A stretch of 64,000 nucleotides of DNA from the NCBI GenBank assembly GCA_907165065.1, contig OU015530.1, forward strand, positions 47,353,465 through 47,417,464, in the 5' to 3' direction. The notes beneath the pieces are model-generated. The model saw nothing but the letters and a program-made list of their open reading frames with translations, had not been told where the DNA came from and did not search any database. Within the stretch, counting starts at the first letter, position 1. Every line of letters begins with the position of its first letter. A program made the translations under genes and the position numbers. This stretch comes from Caprimulgus europaeus. Lineage: Eukaryota; Chordata; Aves; Caprimulgiformes; Caprimulgidae. Of this stretch, positions 35,203 through 47,546 are shown in pieces.

Positions 35203-37552
35203 TTTCATATCTTTGTGTTCATGCCTCTATTTGAGGGTGAGAAAAAGAGTTTAGTAACACATCATATTAAAATTAACTTTATCATCATTCTCTATTTTCT
35301 TTAGTTCAGTGCTGGACAAGCTTTTCCACCTAATCTGATGCTCTCGGTTCGTGCATTCTTTCTGACATTGTAGCTTACAAAAGGCAGCTCCAGCTACATT
35401 TTTTTATTAACCTGGTATATTGGACCTCTTTAAAGTTCCTTTCTTACTGTAATTACCACCTAAGGAATATTACTGATAATTACTAATAATGAGCTTATGT
35501 AACCTTTTAATTCTAATTATTTCTCATTAACAAACCCTAGCTTTTATAACCCCTTTTGTGCTGGTTTGTGATGTGGAAGGTGGCTAGAGTCAGGCTGTAT
35601 CTCAACACCTTTGTAGGAGTCCAGTGACAGATGTATTTCAGGTAGCAGATTGATTACACTAACTCTGTTTTGTGGGTTGCTTTTATTTATTTATTTATCT
35701 ATTTATTTATTTATTGTGCTGCTTACCTTAAATCTAACCATCAGCTTCTTATTCTACAGATAAAAAAAAGGAAAATCCATTTCATCACTATTGACTTTAA
35801 AACTTCAGTGGCTTTGACTTTAAAGTCCTACTTTACAGTGAAGATTTCCTAGGGGAAATAGAAAAGGATCAGAGTCGCTCAGCATTAACCAAAATAGGAA
35901 GTGATATCTGTAACCAGGGTATAAGCAATTCTCTGACAATTCAGGCTAATGAAGTTTTCTCTCTGAATTGCCACAGAGGCTTTTATGATAGAAAAGAGAC
36001 CAGTAGTTCCACTGCTGAAGTCCCTAAGTATAAAAAGTGCTTTCTTTAACAGTCTAAATTCAGACCTTATTTAAATGATAAAACCAAGTCAACGATCACA
36101 AGATCTGAATGTGTCTTCATAACCTCCTAATAACTAAGTGAAAATCACTTCCCAAAAGCTTCAAGATTTGGTGAATAAAACATAAGTCATGTTGCTCTCT
36201 TCTCTCAGCACATGCTTTGTTATTGAGACATGAGCACTGACTGTTAATGGAGTGGGAACAAGGCTTTGCATCTTATACTGCTGGACTTTGAACAGCGTAA
36301 ACACCTAAAAGCTATGAGAAGTTAGGCTAGGAGAAACACATTTCTTTCAGTAAAATGAATTAAGACACTTGTTTTTGGGGTATGATCTTTGCTTCTCAAT
36401 TTCATTATGAGGCATAAAAATTCTCATATAAGCAAGAATCAGAGATTCTTAATTTTAATCAGTTTGCCCTCTAACTTGAACAAAAATATCCCTGTGGGAA
36501 GGATGGGAGGACAGAAAATCTACTCTTTGTTTCTAATTCATGGTTTAGTAGCATCAGTATAAGTTGGCAATTCTCTAGAAGTCTGTGGGGATAGGCCAGT
36601 TTTATTGTAGTTTGGGACAAGAACTAGGTACTAATCTGCCTAGAGAAGCATATCAGGTGCAATAAGACTTCAGGACTTGTTACAGCTGTGGGGAACTGAA
36701 TATCATTAGCTTTCCCTCATTTATTTTACAGTTAGACTTGCAGCATTTACACTGAAGTGGCACACATGAAAACAAAAACAATCTTCTTCTCTTATGTCTT
36801 GTATTTCTCTGTGACATTATAAGCTGAAAAATTATATGTTTCTATGAGTGTATGTATTGTAAGGTGAAAAGTACAGCTGGCTTACGAAAAGAGAATAGAA
36901 ATGGCATTATGAGTCACTTTTACATAGGCTTTTAAATAGCAATTATCCTAACATTTCTAATGGATATGGAGAGCTCACCATCCTCTCCGTTTCTTAGGAC
37001 CATAGGCTAGGTGTCATCTTTGACTTTTATTGCCCCTCATGTAGGTTTTCTCACTAAGATTGTCACAAAATTATTACCAATACTCAGCTGTTACACAGAG
37101 AACCTTTAGAAAATAGTGTTTATTTCATCCAGTATCTGTCAGTTTTTCTTGTCCCCACTATTTTTTTATGTAGCTCACAAGTTTTTTTACATTACCTAAG
37201 AACTGCTGTTGGGTGACTGGAATTGAGACTGAAACTTTGCTTGTAGCACCAAGTTTGAATATTGTCCAGAAGGAGCACTCTGTACCATGCAGACAGATAT
37301 ATTAAATCACTAGAGAGCAAATCCTCCTTTCTTAGCAATAAGAAAAGCAAGCACTAGTTGTAAAGACTGTTGTAATGAACACATCAGGAGGAATTTTGAA
37401 TGCCTGGTCTAACAAAAACTGAGGTAGTTTCTCCTGTGGCTTACAACTTGCCATGTTATATAGACTGTACAATAAGAGATTGCACTTTTCTTTCACTGAA
37501 TAGCATGATAGAGCAATGTTTCACAGCACAGTATTTTTCATCATGTTAATAA
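35203..37552. other. AT-rich non-coding stretch, no gene recognised
   Basis: Between the CR1 copy and the first plus-strand solo LTR I see no gene. A TTTA microsatellite lies at 35681-35715. The remainder is unremarkable AT-rich sequence. Confidence 0.6.
35681..35715. repeat. (TTTA)n microsatellite with one TCTA interruption
   Basis: Roughly eight TTTA/TTAT units, interrupted once by a C. It lies in a pyrimidine-rich context and accounts for the repetitive start of the small open frame there. Confidence 0.85.
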
Positions 37553-37557
37553 CAGGG
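37553..37557. repeat. Left target-site duplication (CAGGG) of plus-strand LTR
   Basis: CAGGG before the LTR matches TAGGG after it (38165-38169) at four of five bases. One change since insertion would explain the difference. Confidence 0.7.
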
Positions 37558-38017
37558 TGTCCTTTTTTTGCTAGGATAGGGTTAATTTTTCTTCTTAGTA
37601 GCTAGAAAGTTCTGTGTTTTGGTTTCAGTGGGGATTGTTATGAGAAGAATGTTGATAGCGTAAAAGGACACCATGCTTGGGTAGTTTGCAAGAACAGAGG
37701 ACTGGGGGCCAAGGGGAAAGAAGAGTGTAGTGTTTAGTAAAACCCAGAACTGACAGTTGGATATGCCAGTAAGATATTCCATAGCATATTACATCATGTT
37801 TAGTATAATAACCGGGGCTGATGGGAAAGGGGGGGATTCTCTTGGGTATCGCTCAGGCTCGTTTTTCTGGGATTGCGATTTTGGTTTTGAGGTTCCTTTT
37901 TGCTCCTCTGGGATCATTATCAGTGGATGGTGAGCAATTGTACTCTGCATCACTCATATATATATATAGTTGTTATCATTATTATTATTACTATTTTAAT
38001 TTTATTTTACTCTAATT

Positions 38018-38023
38018 ATTAAA
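38018..38023 (+). promoter_or_regulatory. LTR polyadenylation signal ATTAAA (copy A)
   Basis: ATTAAA just upstream of the TATCTCAGCCTACAAG block. The related LTRs carry the same signal, or TTAAA, before the equivalent TCTCAACC block. Confidence 0.55.
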
Positions 38024-38091
38024 TGGTACTTATCTCAGCCTACAAGTCTCCTTACTTTTACCACTCCAATTCTCTCTCTGATTTCCTGGAT

Positions 38092-38117
38092 GGGGGATGG
38101 GGGGTGGGGTGGGGGGG
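38092..38117 (+). other. G-run cluster able to form a G-quadruplex
   Basis: Four G-runs of 5, 6, 4 and 7 are separated by loops of 1-2 bases, close to the 3' end of the LTR. This satisfies the usual G-quadruplex pattern on the plus strand, and therefore in any LTR read-through RNA. The other LTR of the subfamily has weaker G-runs at the same place (45811-45830). Confidence 0.7.
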
Positions 38118-38164
38118 ATCTGCAAGTTGCTGTGTCTCATTTGGCTGCTAGCCAAACTATCACA

Positions 38165-38169
38165 TAGGG
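38165..38169. repeat. Right target-site duplication (TAGGG) of LTR copy A
   Basis: Matches CAGGG at 37553-37557 at four of five positions, directly after the terminal CA. Confidence 0.7.
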
Positions 38170-41100
38170 TCCAGCACAAAAGGGTGACAAGTCCCACCTG
38201 TGCAGCAGCACCCCAAAATCCTGGTGAATCAGCCATTGTGCTCAGTGTTCTTGTGGGAAATTCAGAGAGAAAGCAGCAATTATCAGAAATTGTAATTTCA
38301 AATGTTAGTAAACTGAATGTGTCCTGAGAAACACTTTTTTTTTTTTTTAAATCAGATTTCTGTATGATACTTGCCCTCAATTGTTTTATATATTCATGCA
38401 GCAGTATGTAGTTCATGTCTCAGTGAAAAAAACAAGGATACTGACATTCTGATTCTCTACATACAAACAGGACCTTATGATTTGCCCTGTAGAGGTCAAA
38501 CAACTATCTCCCCATCTATACTTATTTCTAATTTTGAAGATGTCCTCAGACTAATATTATGCTTTTCTAGAAGACCATTTCCTGTAATCAATCACAGCAC
38601 CTCTCATGAACCTAATTTGCCATTTATTAAGTATCTGAACAAATGGTCCAAAGCAGGCAAATGGCTGTTTCTGAGGCCAGTAAGGATAATTCAAAGCAAG
38701 ATAATAAATTAGCTTCATGTCCTCCGATTATGTACATTATAATTAAGAGAATAACTATGTGCTAAGTGATAGAGTCAGTATAAAAAATACAGAGGCCAAA
38801 GGAGATAAATTCAGCTAACTTTGTTCCAAACATGTCAGTAGTGACTATTAGGTTAAGTCCTTTCACTTCATTTAAGGAGGTTTTTCTAAAGGACTTTGGT
38901 CACCTTCTGTCTCATTTTGTATTTTATACATACTGCCACTGATAGAACTTTTCAAAGACTAAAAGAAAAGGCTGACTGACATTTCTGAAAAGCTTGTAAT
39001 TAGTTGTACGTTACTGAGCTTTCAGATATCAACTGGAGCAATTCTACTCTTTATAAGCATTTGATAGTAGCTAGTCATTGTTATGAGTATCAGCTTCCTT
39101 TGTTGTAGTTCCTCAAATGGTTACAGGTACCACACAATTATATTTGTTTTAACTGGAAGTCTGCCATATATTTGTGGTGACAGGCAGCAAAGTTCAATCT
39201 GGCAGGCTTTAAATGTATACCTATGGAGAAAAAGTTGCACTCGCCATGCAAAGGTCATTACTTTGTTTTAAAGCTAAATTAGCTACAGAGGAGCACTCCA
39301 GCTGTGGGTAGCTCTTATTGGACCACCTCTTCCACAATGAAACATCTGAATACCAGGTAAACTTTGAGAGTAAAAACACTTTTAATAACTTGGGAGAGTG
39401 ATGCAGGTAGGATAATGACATAAGAATAAAAGGAGATATTTTCAGTGGTTATTGTAATATGCTTGATTACACTATTTTTGTATACTACCAATGATAGTTG
39501 TGTTTATAATCTTAATTTTTCTAATGTATGACACAGCTGAACAATGTAATTTTGGTTTTACTAAAATGGATGATGCAGTCAGTACAACTTTTCAGAGGAA
39601 CTGCTTGAATGATTTATACCATTATCCTCAAGAACAGAGTCAAATCAGACCTAGGAATTTTTGGTGATGCTTTCAGGTAGTATAAGTAGATTGTCTCAAG
39701 AGAGATGTGCAAAACAGCTCTGAGAAATTTCTATTTTACTTTTTCATGACAAACTCAAATCTCAGACCAATTTTTCAAGAAATGTGATATGGATGATCAA
39801 CCTTTGGAGTGATTCAGCCAATTTATAGATCAGAATCAAAATAATTTGTTGTGAAGGCTGGTGACATTTGGCAGTTCAACTAAATTCTGCTTTGGGATGT
39901 TGGATCATGAAGTGAAATTCATGGGCTGTAAATCTGTGAAAGCTCAGGATGAGAAAGAAAGATTTTATGACTGAGAAAATTAACTCCTTTTTGATACATG
40001 ACCTGTGGGTTTTTTCAATAAGTGAGAATGTTCTAAATTGTCCATAAAATGAGCAGTGGACAGCACTTTTAATGGCAGAGCCATTGGATCAAATGAATAG
40101 GAGCATATTTTCTTGGTAAAATGTGTGACATGCAGTCATGAGACTTAAATCCTACTACTAACACTATAAAGGTTTTTGTTTGTTTGTTTGTTGGTTTTGG
40201 GTTTTGGGGTTTTTTTAATTGTGCCCATGAAGCAGAATTACACAATGGTCCACAATGACCAGCAATATTTTCAAATCTGGTTCAGGAAAATATTTTTTAA
40301 TATGTCCATAAATAGAGCATAAAGAAAATTTTATTTCCCTTTGTCAGATGTTTGCATGCCACATCATAAAATTATTCATGGAATAAACCTGAAAGTATCA
40401 TCTAAGCCATCCACCTTCCCCCTAACAGGATCTCCTGGCAGACATTCCTCTAACCTCCTCTCAGATACCACCAGTGAAAGACCTTGCACAGCTTACATAC
40501 ACAATGAATCCCAGCAGTCATCTGTCCTTACAGCTACGAATTATTTCCCAACATCTAACCTGAATCCAATCTCTCATCTACTTTACTTATACACATGAGA
40601 TCTCATTTGCTGTTTCTCACAATACTGCAACCCCAAACCATTTTAGGTGGCCTGCAATACATGCAATAAATCTTGTCACTAGGACACTGAGTGAAGAATT
40701 ACTGTTATTATGTACCAAAACAAAAATGCAAAGCTTGACATTTATGTCTGTTTCTGCTGTTTGTCTGCTGTTTTTACATGGCTTCTAGCACTGTTTCCCA
40801 GTCATGGCTATCAGTCTAAAATGTGGGCATGACTACAGGAGGGCTCCTTATGCCTCCATGCAGTCATACACTTTGAAGACCAGGACTTTTGTTATTTCTG
40901 GCATACTGTTTAGAAAAAAGTGTAACAGGTATATGCTACAGAAACTTGCAGTCTAACTTATACCAGTGTGGTTCTATTTCAAGGTTTGTTTGTACAAATC
41001 CTGCCTGTAGCTCTTCTGTTATGTATTTTCTTGACGCTTACCTCTGAAGATATGTGAAGTAGCAAGTGTCCCCTATTATCTGTTATTAGCAGGAGAAAGC

Positions 41101-44100
41101 TAACTTTTATGATGGTTCCTAGGCACAATTTTAATATACTTAATAGTAATTATGCTTGGAAAATCATGTTCCTTGTCAAGTTTTTTTGTGCTTAGTATAA
41201 TTAAAATTTGTAGTGTTTATCTTATTTTGCATATTTCTATACAAAAAAATATTGTAGTTAGACAATTTGTCGTTTGGAAGTGGTAGCAAAGAATTTAAAT
41301 CCAAAGCTTTGTATTGTTTATCAATAGGAATTCTGGTTACCACAAAGCTATTATTGCTATGAGTAGCAGCATCTATCCTGCAAGTTTCAAATATTGCCTT
41401 GCCCTGACAGGCACTGTGGAGTGATCAGCTGCTTACGTAACTCAGAGATCCTGAGAAGATGCTTCTTGGAATCCATTGATCTGCAATAACCACATAAAGC
41501 ACAGAAGTGTGACAGAATCAAACATAACATTCAGGTTAAGTTTTATTTGCTCATTTAAATTGTTACCAGTTTAATAATACATTATATTTTAAAAAATGTT
41601 TAAATCTTTTAAAATAAAAAACTTTGCTTCTTTGCAGTTCTTAAATACAAAACCATGAAAAGAAAAAAATGTATATGTGTTAGTATCTACAAGCTCACCA
41701 ATGAACTTCCTTGCAGAACCCAGGCATTTTGCAGTACTAGTTACTGTCAAGAGGAAGAAATTCTGTGCAATGCAAAGCAAAAATGAACAGCAAATATTTT
41801 GAGATGCTATTTGTGCTTCAACAGCATGGTGTTCCAGCAGACCTACTCTCAATATTAAAACACACACTTGTCCTCAAGAAGTGCCCTGACTCTCATCAAG
41901 TATCTCATTACCACAATTAAACAGGCTTTGCCTTCCAGTAGCTAGAGTAATTCCAGGAGTTAATTTCATTAACCAGTCTATTTTAGAAAATTTGTGTTTT
42001 ATGTACTTGCAAAATAGTTTTCAGTTTGTAAATCTCTATTCATAGCTGCTAAGTAACCTATAAACAAATACAGATTCTAAGATGAGACTCCAATAACTGA
42101 GTCTAATTTGTCTTAAACCCTGAAGTACATGTCAGATGCCTGGTGGGTGATTCACAGCTTGCTGACTAAAATGAGAAAGAACCCCTGGGTTACTGGAGCT
42201 AATAAATAACATTGCAGATTTCTGCCATTAAATGCTGCTGAAGTGCTATAAGGTAAGAATGATAGAATCAGCTTTTTTATTCTTTAATACTGATACTGAG
42301 TTAATGATTTAACACCAACACCTCTCGCACAAGAAGACACCTTTCATTCCTCATGGCTGATTGAGTTGATTTACTGTAGGTCTGTCACTAACCAGCCCTG
42401 GGCTGAATGACACCGTTGTTTTAAGAATGAAAAGGACTTCAGAGCAAAAAGCGAAAATAGTTATTTTTACCCAAGTGAAAATATAGGTAAGGTGGGGACT
42501 TGCTAAATGGCACATAGGAATGACAACCTAATGTCTCAGTTGTTCAAAAAAATATGTTTGCTAGGACTATTGAAAAAGACAAAATAGATAGTAAAGTATG
42601 AGATTAAATCAGAAAAGGACCAATTAGAAAACCTAATTCTTCAGCCATTATATAATTTATTTCGTATTACAGAAAACAAATGAGGACTTTATAAAAAACA
42701 TACAAGCCATCTGTATTTAGTACATTCTGGAAGATAAAGAATGTCAATAATTTCTATAAACCTTTCTAATGCAAACAAACTTGTAAAAATAAATTTGTCA
42801 GACTGTCTAAATGTATGCATTTTGTAATTTTTGCAACTATGTAAAGAAACCTGATGACCCTTACTGTGTAGAAGAAATTCACTCCAATTCTTTTAAGAAA
42901 GACTATCTTCTCATTAAATCTGGTGTTTCTGAATGTTTTTATATGAAGATGCAGATAAGAATAACAGCTATATCAAGATGTTTATAGGATCACATTGTAG
43001 ACTGTAGTCTTGCAATTTGTTACTTTCAACCGCTGTCATCTTTTGTCTTCTTACAGAAGAGCTTATATTTATTTAAACATTTTGCTAATCTCTTCTTTTG
43101 CTGAGACTTAATGGTAGCTGCCACAGTGTCCACATGGCACCTCACCTCCAGCTACCAGAGTTCTTGTATGCTTTGTTCTAATATAAGATTCTGTACATCA
43201 CAGGAAAACTTTTCTAGTTGTAGAAAAAGAATAGTTGTACAGTAGATGTGCTCCCTCTGAAAGAATACAGGAAAATACAACTGTATCAGTCTACAAATTG
43301 TCTTTCCATTACATCGAAAAGCAAAAGCCCAGATGTTTTTATATGACTACAATTTGTCACCACCACATCCCTACGGAGCAGCGTTTCTATATCCTGAACA
43401 TCTTAGACTATAGACTGTCATTAAGACCCATTTAGGCTACAAAGTAATACAGAAGTGAAATGAGAACTCTTTCATGTTGAAACACCTTGGATGATGAAAA
43501 TTAATAGCAAAGAGATCATGCCTTTCCATAGAGGGTGGAATTATTCTCCAAAATCTCTACAACACCCCCTCCCACTTGGCATAGAGATGGAAGTTTTGCT
43601 ATTGCTGTTGCTATAATCATATTATTTATAGACTGACTGTTTACAGATGAGGCAGCTGTGTGTATAGTTGCCTATTTCAGCTGGAAGTAGAAGGCACTGG
43701 ACACAGTACTGTTCAATATATCTAGCAGGCTTTCAGCGTGACTGAACCACACAAGACCACTGGTTCACTTGAACTTGATAAACAGACAGGTGAAACATGT
43801 AGAATCCAGAAAGGGCCGGGAGGACAATGCACACCTTTCAAATGCCCCTCACTACATGACAGACACAGAAAGAGCACGAGTGCTTTGCCCCTTCCCTCAA
43901 GGCCTTCTCTCCACAGCACTTCCGGCCTCTTCCACTCTGTGCACCCACCCATGAGCTTCCTAGCCTTTCCTTACTCAATGTATTGCTAACTATATTCTTT
44001 AACTGTTCTTTAGAGCATGATTTCTTACTATTTTATGGTCCCAGACTTGTCTCAGCTCTCCTGTCACACCATGAGTTTGATCCTCCTTGCAAAACACATT

Positions 44101-45198
44101 TCTGCCATACTTGACTGCTTCTCAGCTGCTTCTGCTTCTCTTTCCTTACTTCAAGAGCCAACAGAAGAGCTGGTTGAGACCTCTTGGGCTGATTAACATA
44201 GACACTTCAAATATTCCAAGCTTCGGTACAAATTGGCATGGATAGGCTCCAGCTGAGGTTGGGGATAAACTGATCCTCTGGAGGTGTCTGTCACTGAAAT
44301 GATTTCTTGTCAGCTGGAAAGATAATCTCAGTATTTTACTTCTCAAAAAGCTGCAAATGTCACCAAGCAAGGGAAATCAGCCTGCTGCAGTGCATATTGC
44401 TACTGTTAGCCCTTACAGGATGTCACAGACCTACAGATTGTGTTATGTCAAATCAACATTTTCCTTGCGAACACAGAACAAACACACTAAATCTTTAGTT
44501 ATTTAAAAATTACATTTATTATATCAGTTCTTTTATCTTTTATTACTGAAGACTTCATAAGACAATTCACTAGATCAGAAAGTCATCTGGGAGAGGAAAG
44601 TGTTTTATCTTACACTGCTACTGACAAGGGACTTAGATCAACATAAAATATTTTGGCCAAGTATCCTACTTCCCAACAAAGCTTTAAAGAATACCATTTA
44701 ACTAAGGGATGCTTTCCTATGATATATTGAGGTTATATTCTACTTTTAGGGCTTAATTCATCAATGCAGATTCGGAGACAATTTCTGGGATGCTATGGAC
44801 TAAATCTTGCTCTAAATAATGTTAAAGTAAATATGAAATAGTTCCACCTTTGTCACTGTTGGATATCCAACAATAGCAACAAGCATGGGGCAGGTTTTAT
44901 TTTCCTTGGAATAAACATAAGAAAAAGTTATGGCAACTTTGGAATTAGATATTTCTAAATGCTTGGTGGGTATATCTCTGAAATACTCTTTACTGCAGTC
45001 ATCACAAAGAGCCATTACTAAAGGCACACATGACTGCGAATTTTCTAACTCCCATTAAGCTCTGAGAGAATTAGCAAAGTTCTGTTGAAAATACAGACCA
45101 TGGCGGTATGCCACAGATCTCGGCTCCAGCATTCACCCTGGATAAAGAGAAGGGAACAAAGAAGTCTGAGTTCGAGGAGTGGGGTAAAAGCAAGGGGA
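38170..45198. other. AT-rich non-coding stretch between two related solo LTRs
   Basis: About 7 kb with no retroviral gag, pol or env similarity in the translated frames and no tRNA primer site next to the left LTR. This interval should therefore be read as host sequence and not as a proviral interior. A TTTG/GGTTTT simple repeat lies at 40171-40217. The open frames at 38371-38712, 41589-41867 (minus) and 43738-43989 are unrecognised. The stretch 43730-43980 is richer in GC than its surroundings but shows no known element. Confidence 0.6.
40171..40217. repeat. TTTG microsatellite passing into GGTTTT-like repeat
   Basis: Five or so TTTG units, then GGTTTTGGGTTTTGGGGT and a short T-run. G and T only, strongly strand-asymmetric. 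Confidence 0.8.
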
Positions 45199-45203
45199 GA
45201 GGT
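45199..45203. repeat. Left target-site duplication (GAGGT) of LTR copy B
   Basis: GAGGT before the LTR matches GATGT after it (45883-45887) at four of five bases. Confidence 0.62.
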
Positions 45204-45882
45204 TGTTCTGTTTTTTCTAGGATAAAGTTAATTTTCTTCTCAGTAGTTAGAAGAGCCATGCTTTGGTTTCAGTTCAGACTTGCTTTGAGAATATCATTGA
45301 TAACAGTGCTAATGTTGTTAGTTGCTGCTGGAACTCAAGGCCATCGTGTTTGTCTGGTTCACAGCCGCATTAGGACTGGGAGGGAGAAGTGCAGTGAATA
45401 GCAAAACCCAGAACTGGCATTTGGATGTGCCAATTAAATATTCCATATCATATCACGTTATGTTTAGTGTATTATTCAGGGCTGACTGGAAAGGGCGGGG
45501 GGGTGGGATTTGCATGGATTTTCTCTCTGGCTGGGGCTCTTCCGGGATTGCGGTTTCGGTTTGGGATTGTTGCTCCTCCGGGATCATTATCTGGGAACGG
45601 GACGGGCTTATCATTGGGTGGTGAGCAGTTGCACTGGGCTACCACTCATTTGCATATCTTATGACTGTTGTCATTATCACTACTATTTTAATATTACTTG
45701 TTTAGTTGTTTGGAGTTTTTAAAGTTTTCTTTTATTCCTATTATTAAATTGTTTTTATCTCAACCTATAAACCTCCTAATCCTTGCCCCCAATCCTCTCC
45801 CCTATCCCCTGGGGGTGGGGGAGAAGTGGGTGAATGGCTGTGTTGGCTTCTAGCCAAGGGCTGGCCCAGTGAAACTATTACA
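45204..45882 (+). mobile_element. Solo LTR of an avian endogenous retrovirus, plus strand, copy B
   Basis: This 679-bp LTR starts TGTTCTGTTTTTTCTAGGAT and ends CCCAGTGAAACTATTACA, with GAGGT/GATGT at its flanks. It belongs to the same subfamily as copy A at 37558-38164, with which it shares the U3 centre and R/U5 blocks. Its first roughly 90 bases and its TTAAATTGTTTTTATCTCAA block are also shared with the minus-strand LTR at 21500-22099. ATTAAA at 45743-45748 gives plus orientation. G-rich runs occur at 45496-45507 and 45811-45830. The overlapping open frames at 45108-45722 follow the LTR base composition and are not genes. Four-of-five duplications suggest an old insertion. Confidence 0.82.
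45743..45748 (+). promoter_or_regulatory. LTR polyadenylation signal ATTAAA (copy B)
   Basis: ATTAAA just before TTGTTTTTATCTCAACC, in the same relative place as in copy A. Confidence 0.55.
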
Positions 45883-45887
45883 GATGT
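45883..45887. repeat. Right target-site duplication (GATGT) of LTR copy B
   Basis: Matches GAGGT at 45199-45203 at four of five bases, directly after the terminal CA. Confidence 0.62.
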
Positions 45888-46695
45888 ACCCTACAGGTTT
45901 TGAAAGACAGCAGGAGCAGAAATGGAGGACATTGCTCCTTCCAGAGGATGTCCATGCACGTGGGACAGAAAGCAGTGCCTTGGTTCCTGCCCACAGCCCT
46001 ACTGCAGCCAGGAACAAAAAGCTTCAATTTGACTTTTAATCTATATTAATTCCAACTTTCCAAAGGTCTCCTCTGGCTGACTACAGAACTGAGCAATTTC
46101 CTTTGCTGCTTCTTTTCTGCATGGTTGCCTGGATACTTCGTCTCCTTGAGGATCTCACTGATTAAAGTGCGGTTGCAATTTGGTAATTTGAAGACCCTGA
46201 TCTGTCATCTAGATACAGAAATCCTTACCAAAAAAAGAGTTATTTGTCAAGTGCCTAAGTGTGTCAAAGCTACTTAGAGACAATTGTCCACAAGAAAACT
46301 CTGATTTACAGATTTTTTCCTTATATTGATAAACATACTAACTGTGAACTGAAGTTTAGTTCAGCTACCTAACTCACTCAATAACTACCTCACCATTTGT
46401 GTTATTGTGCAAAGCAGTACATTTTTGGCCCTACCTATTCCTATAATAGGTCTCAGTCTTGTTTAACGTACAGCTTAATGGCTGCTTCCAGAAGCAGGTA
46501 CAAACCTTTCCCAATGTGAGAACATCACAGACTAATCAGCATGTTGTGACCCTTTATTCTCAGGGATCCCACAAGTTCCACTTTTGAGATAATGCTTGGA
46601 AAGAAGCCACAATACACACACTAAATTGTAGCAAGATAGGAGCAGTTTTGGATTTATTTCTTTCAAGATCATACAGAGTTCAGAAACAGGAAAAT

Positions 46696-46823
46696 TTCCC
46701 TCTTGTTGGTCTGTGTTTGTTGCCTGTTTTGTTCTTTTCTAGAATTTCAACATGTTTAGTTCCCTCTTGTTGGTCTGTGTTTGTTGCCTGTTTTGTTCTT
46801 TTCTAGAATTTCAACATGTTTAG
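46696..46823. repeat. Perfect 64-bp tandem duplication
   Basis: The 64 bases at 46696-46759 are repeated without any difference at 46760-46823. Each unit starts TTCCCTCTTGTTGG and ends CAACATGTTTAG. The flanking bases do not continue the match. Identity over the whole unit implies a recent event, such as replication slippage or end-joining repair with fill-in, or an assembly duplication. There is no sign of a mobile element or coding function in the unit. Confidence 0.95.
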
Positions 46824-47546
46824 CAGTAAATATAACCATAATCGGAATCCAATAAATTAACAGACAGCATGCCATTAATTTATCTAAAACCTGAAGGAAC
46901 TTATCACCACATAAAAATAAATAAAGTTTCCACGCAAATAAGACAAAACATGATAAACATAGGGTTTAAAAGCAGTCAGGAAATAGTTTTCCATAAAATA
47001 TTTATTTGGAATACTGAGAACGTTAAATCCATTTTCAGCAATGGTTAAAAAACTCTCATGTCTTTAATTATATCACCCTTATTTTCCAATTATCCACGAT
47101 TTTTTGAAGGCCTTTTAATTATGTTCCAGCACTCATTCAGCCATTTCTAAATTACAGCAATGCAAATGAAATGTCTTTCCCATTTCAGTAAATTTTAATG
47201 TATCTTCTTTGCTCCCATGTAACTCAAAAATGTGGAATTGCTACAAATCAGAGCTTCCAAGGCCATCAGCTTTCTGTTCTTATTCAGCAATAGTTAATTT
47301 AACACGTTTCTGAATAAAGATAGACTTAAAGACACAGAAAAAGATCTTGTTCAACTAAGTTTAAATTTCTTCATCAGGAGCAATACAGTATGACTGTATT
47401 AGTTGCATTTAGAAACTCAGTATCAGATTCAGTTTCTTGCTTATTCATTTCCAGTGCTGTAGGTCATGTTTCATTTTATAGCTATGATGTTTGCTCCCAA
47501 ATAAAAGTAATTATGTAATGTATGAGGTTGTGCTGAATGCCTAGTC

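Larger units (their letters stand above)
37558..38164 (+). mobile_element. Solo LTR of an avian endogenous retrovirus, plus strand, copy A
   Basis: This 607-bp LTR starts TGTCCTTTTTTTGCTAGGAT, ends CTAGCCAAACTATCACA, and is flanked by CAGGG/TAGGG. It aligns along its length with the LTR at 45204-45882. Shared blocks are AAAACCCAGAACTG, GATATTCCATA-like, GGGATTGCG, CTCCTCTGGGATCATTAT and GGTGAGCA. ATTAAA at 38018-38023 followed by TATCTCAGCC marks the poly(A) region and gives plus orientation. A strong G-run cluster lies near the end (38092-38117). No primer-binding site or gag-pol reading frame follows, so it is a solo LTR. The small open frames inside it, including minus 38030-38416, are incidental. 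Confidence 0.82.

Noticed and set aside
38371-38712. 113-codon plus-strand frame just after LTR copy A
   Set aside because: No retroviral or host domain recognised; chance frame in AT-rich DNA is more likely.
43730-43980. GC-richer patch with overlapping open frames on both strands
   Set aside because: Frames on both strands are short and unrecognised; nothing supports a gene or element.
38165-45203. Possible proviral interior between the two plus-strand LTRs
   Set aside because: No primer-binding site after the left LTR, no gag-pol-env-like frames, and the flanking duplications pair within each LTR, not across the pair.
45108-45722. Four overlapping plus-strand open frames of 70-100 codons
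   Set aside because: They fall mostly within LTR copy B and its left flank and read LTR sequence; no conserved protein.
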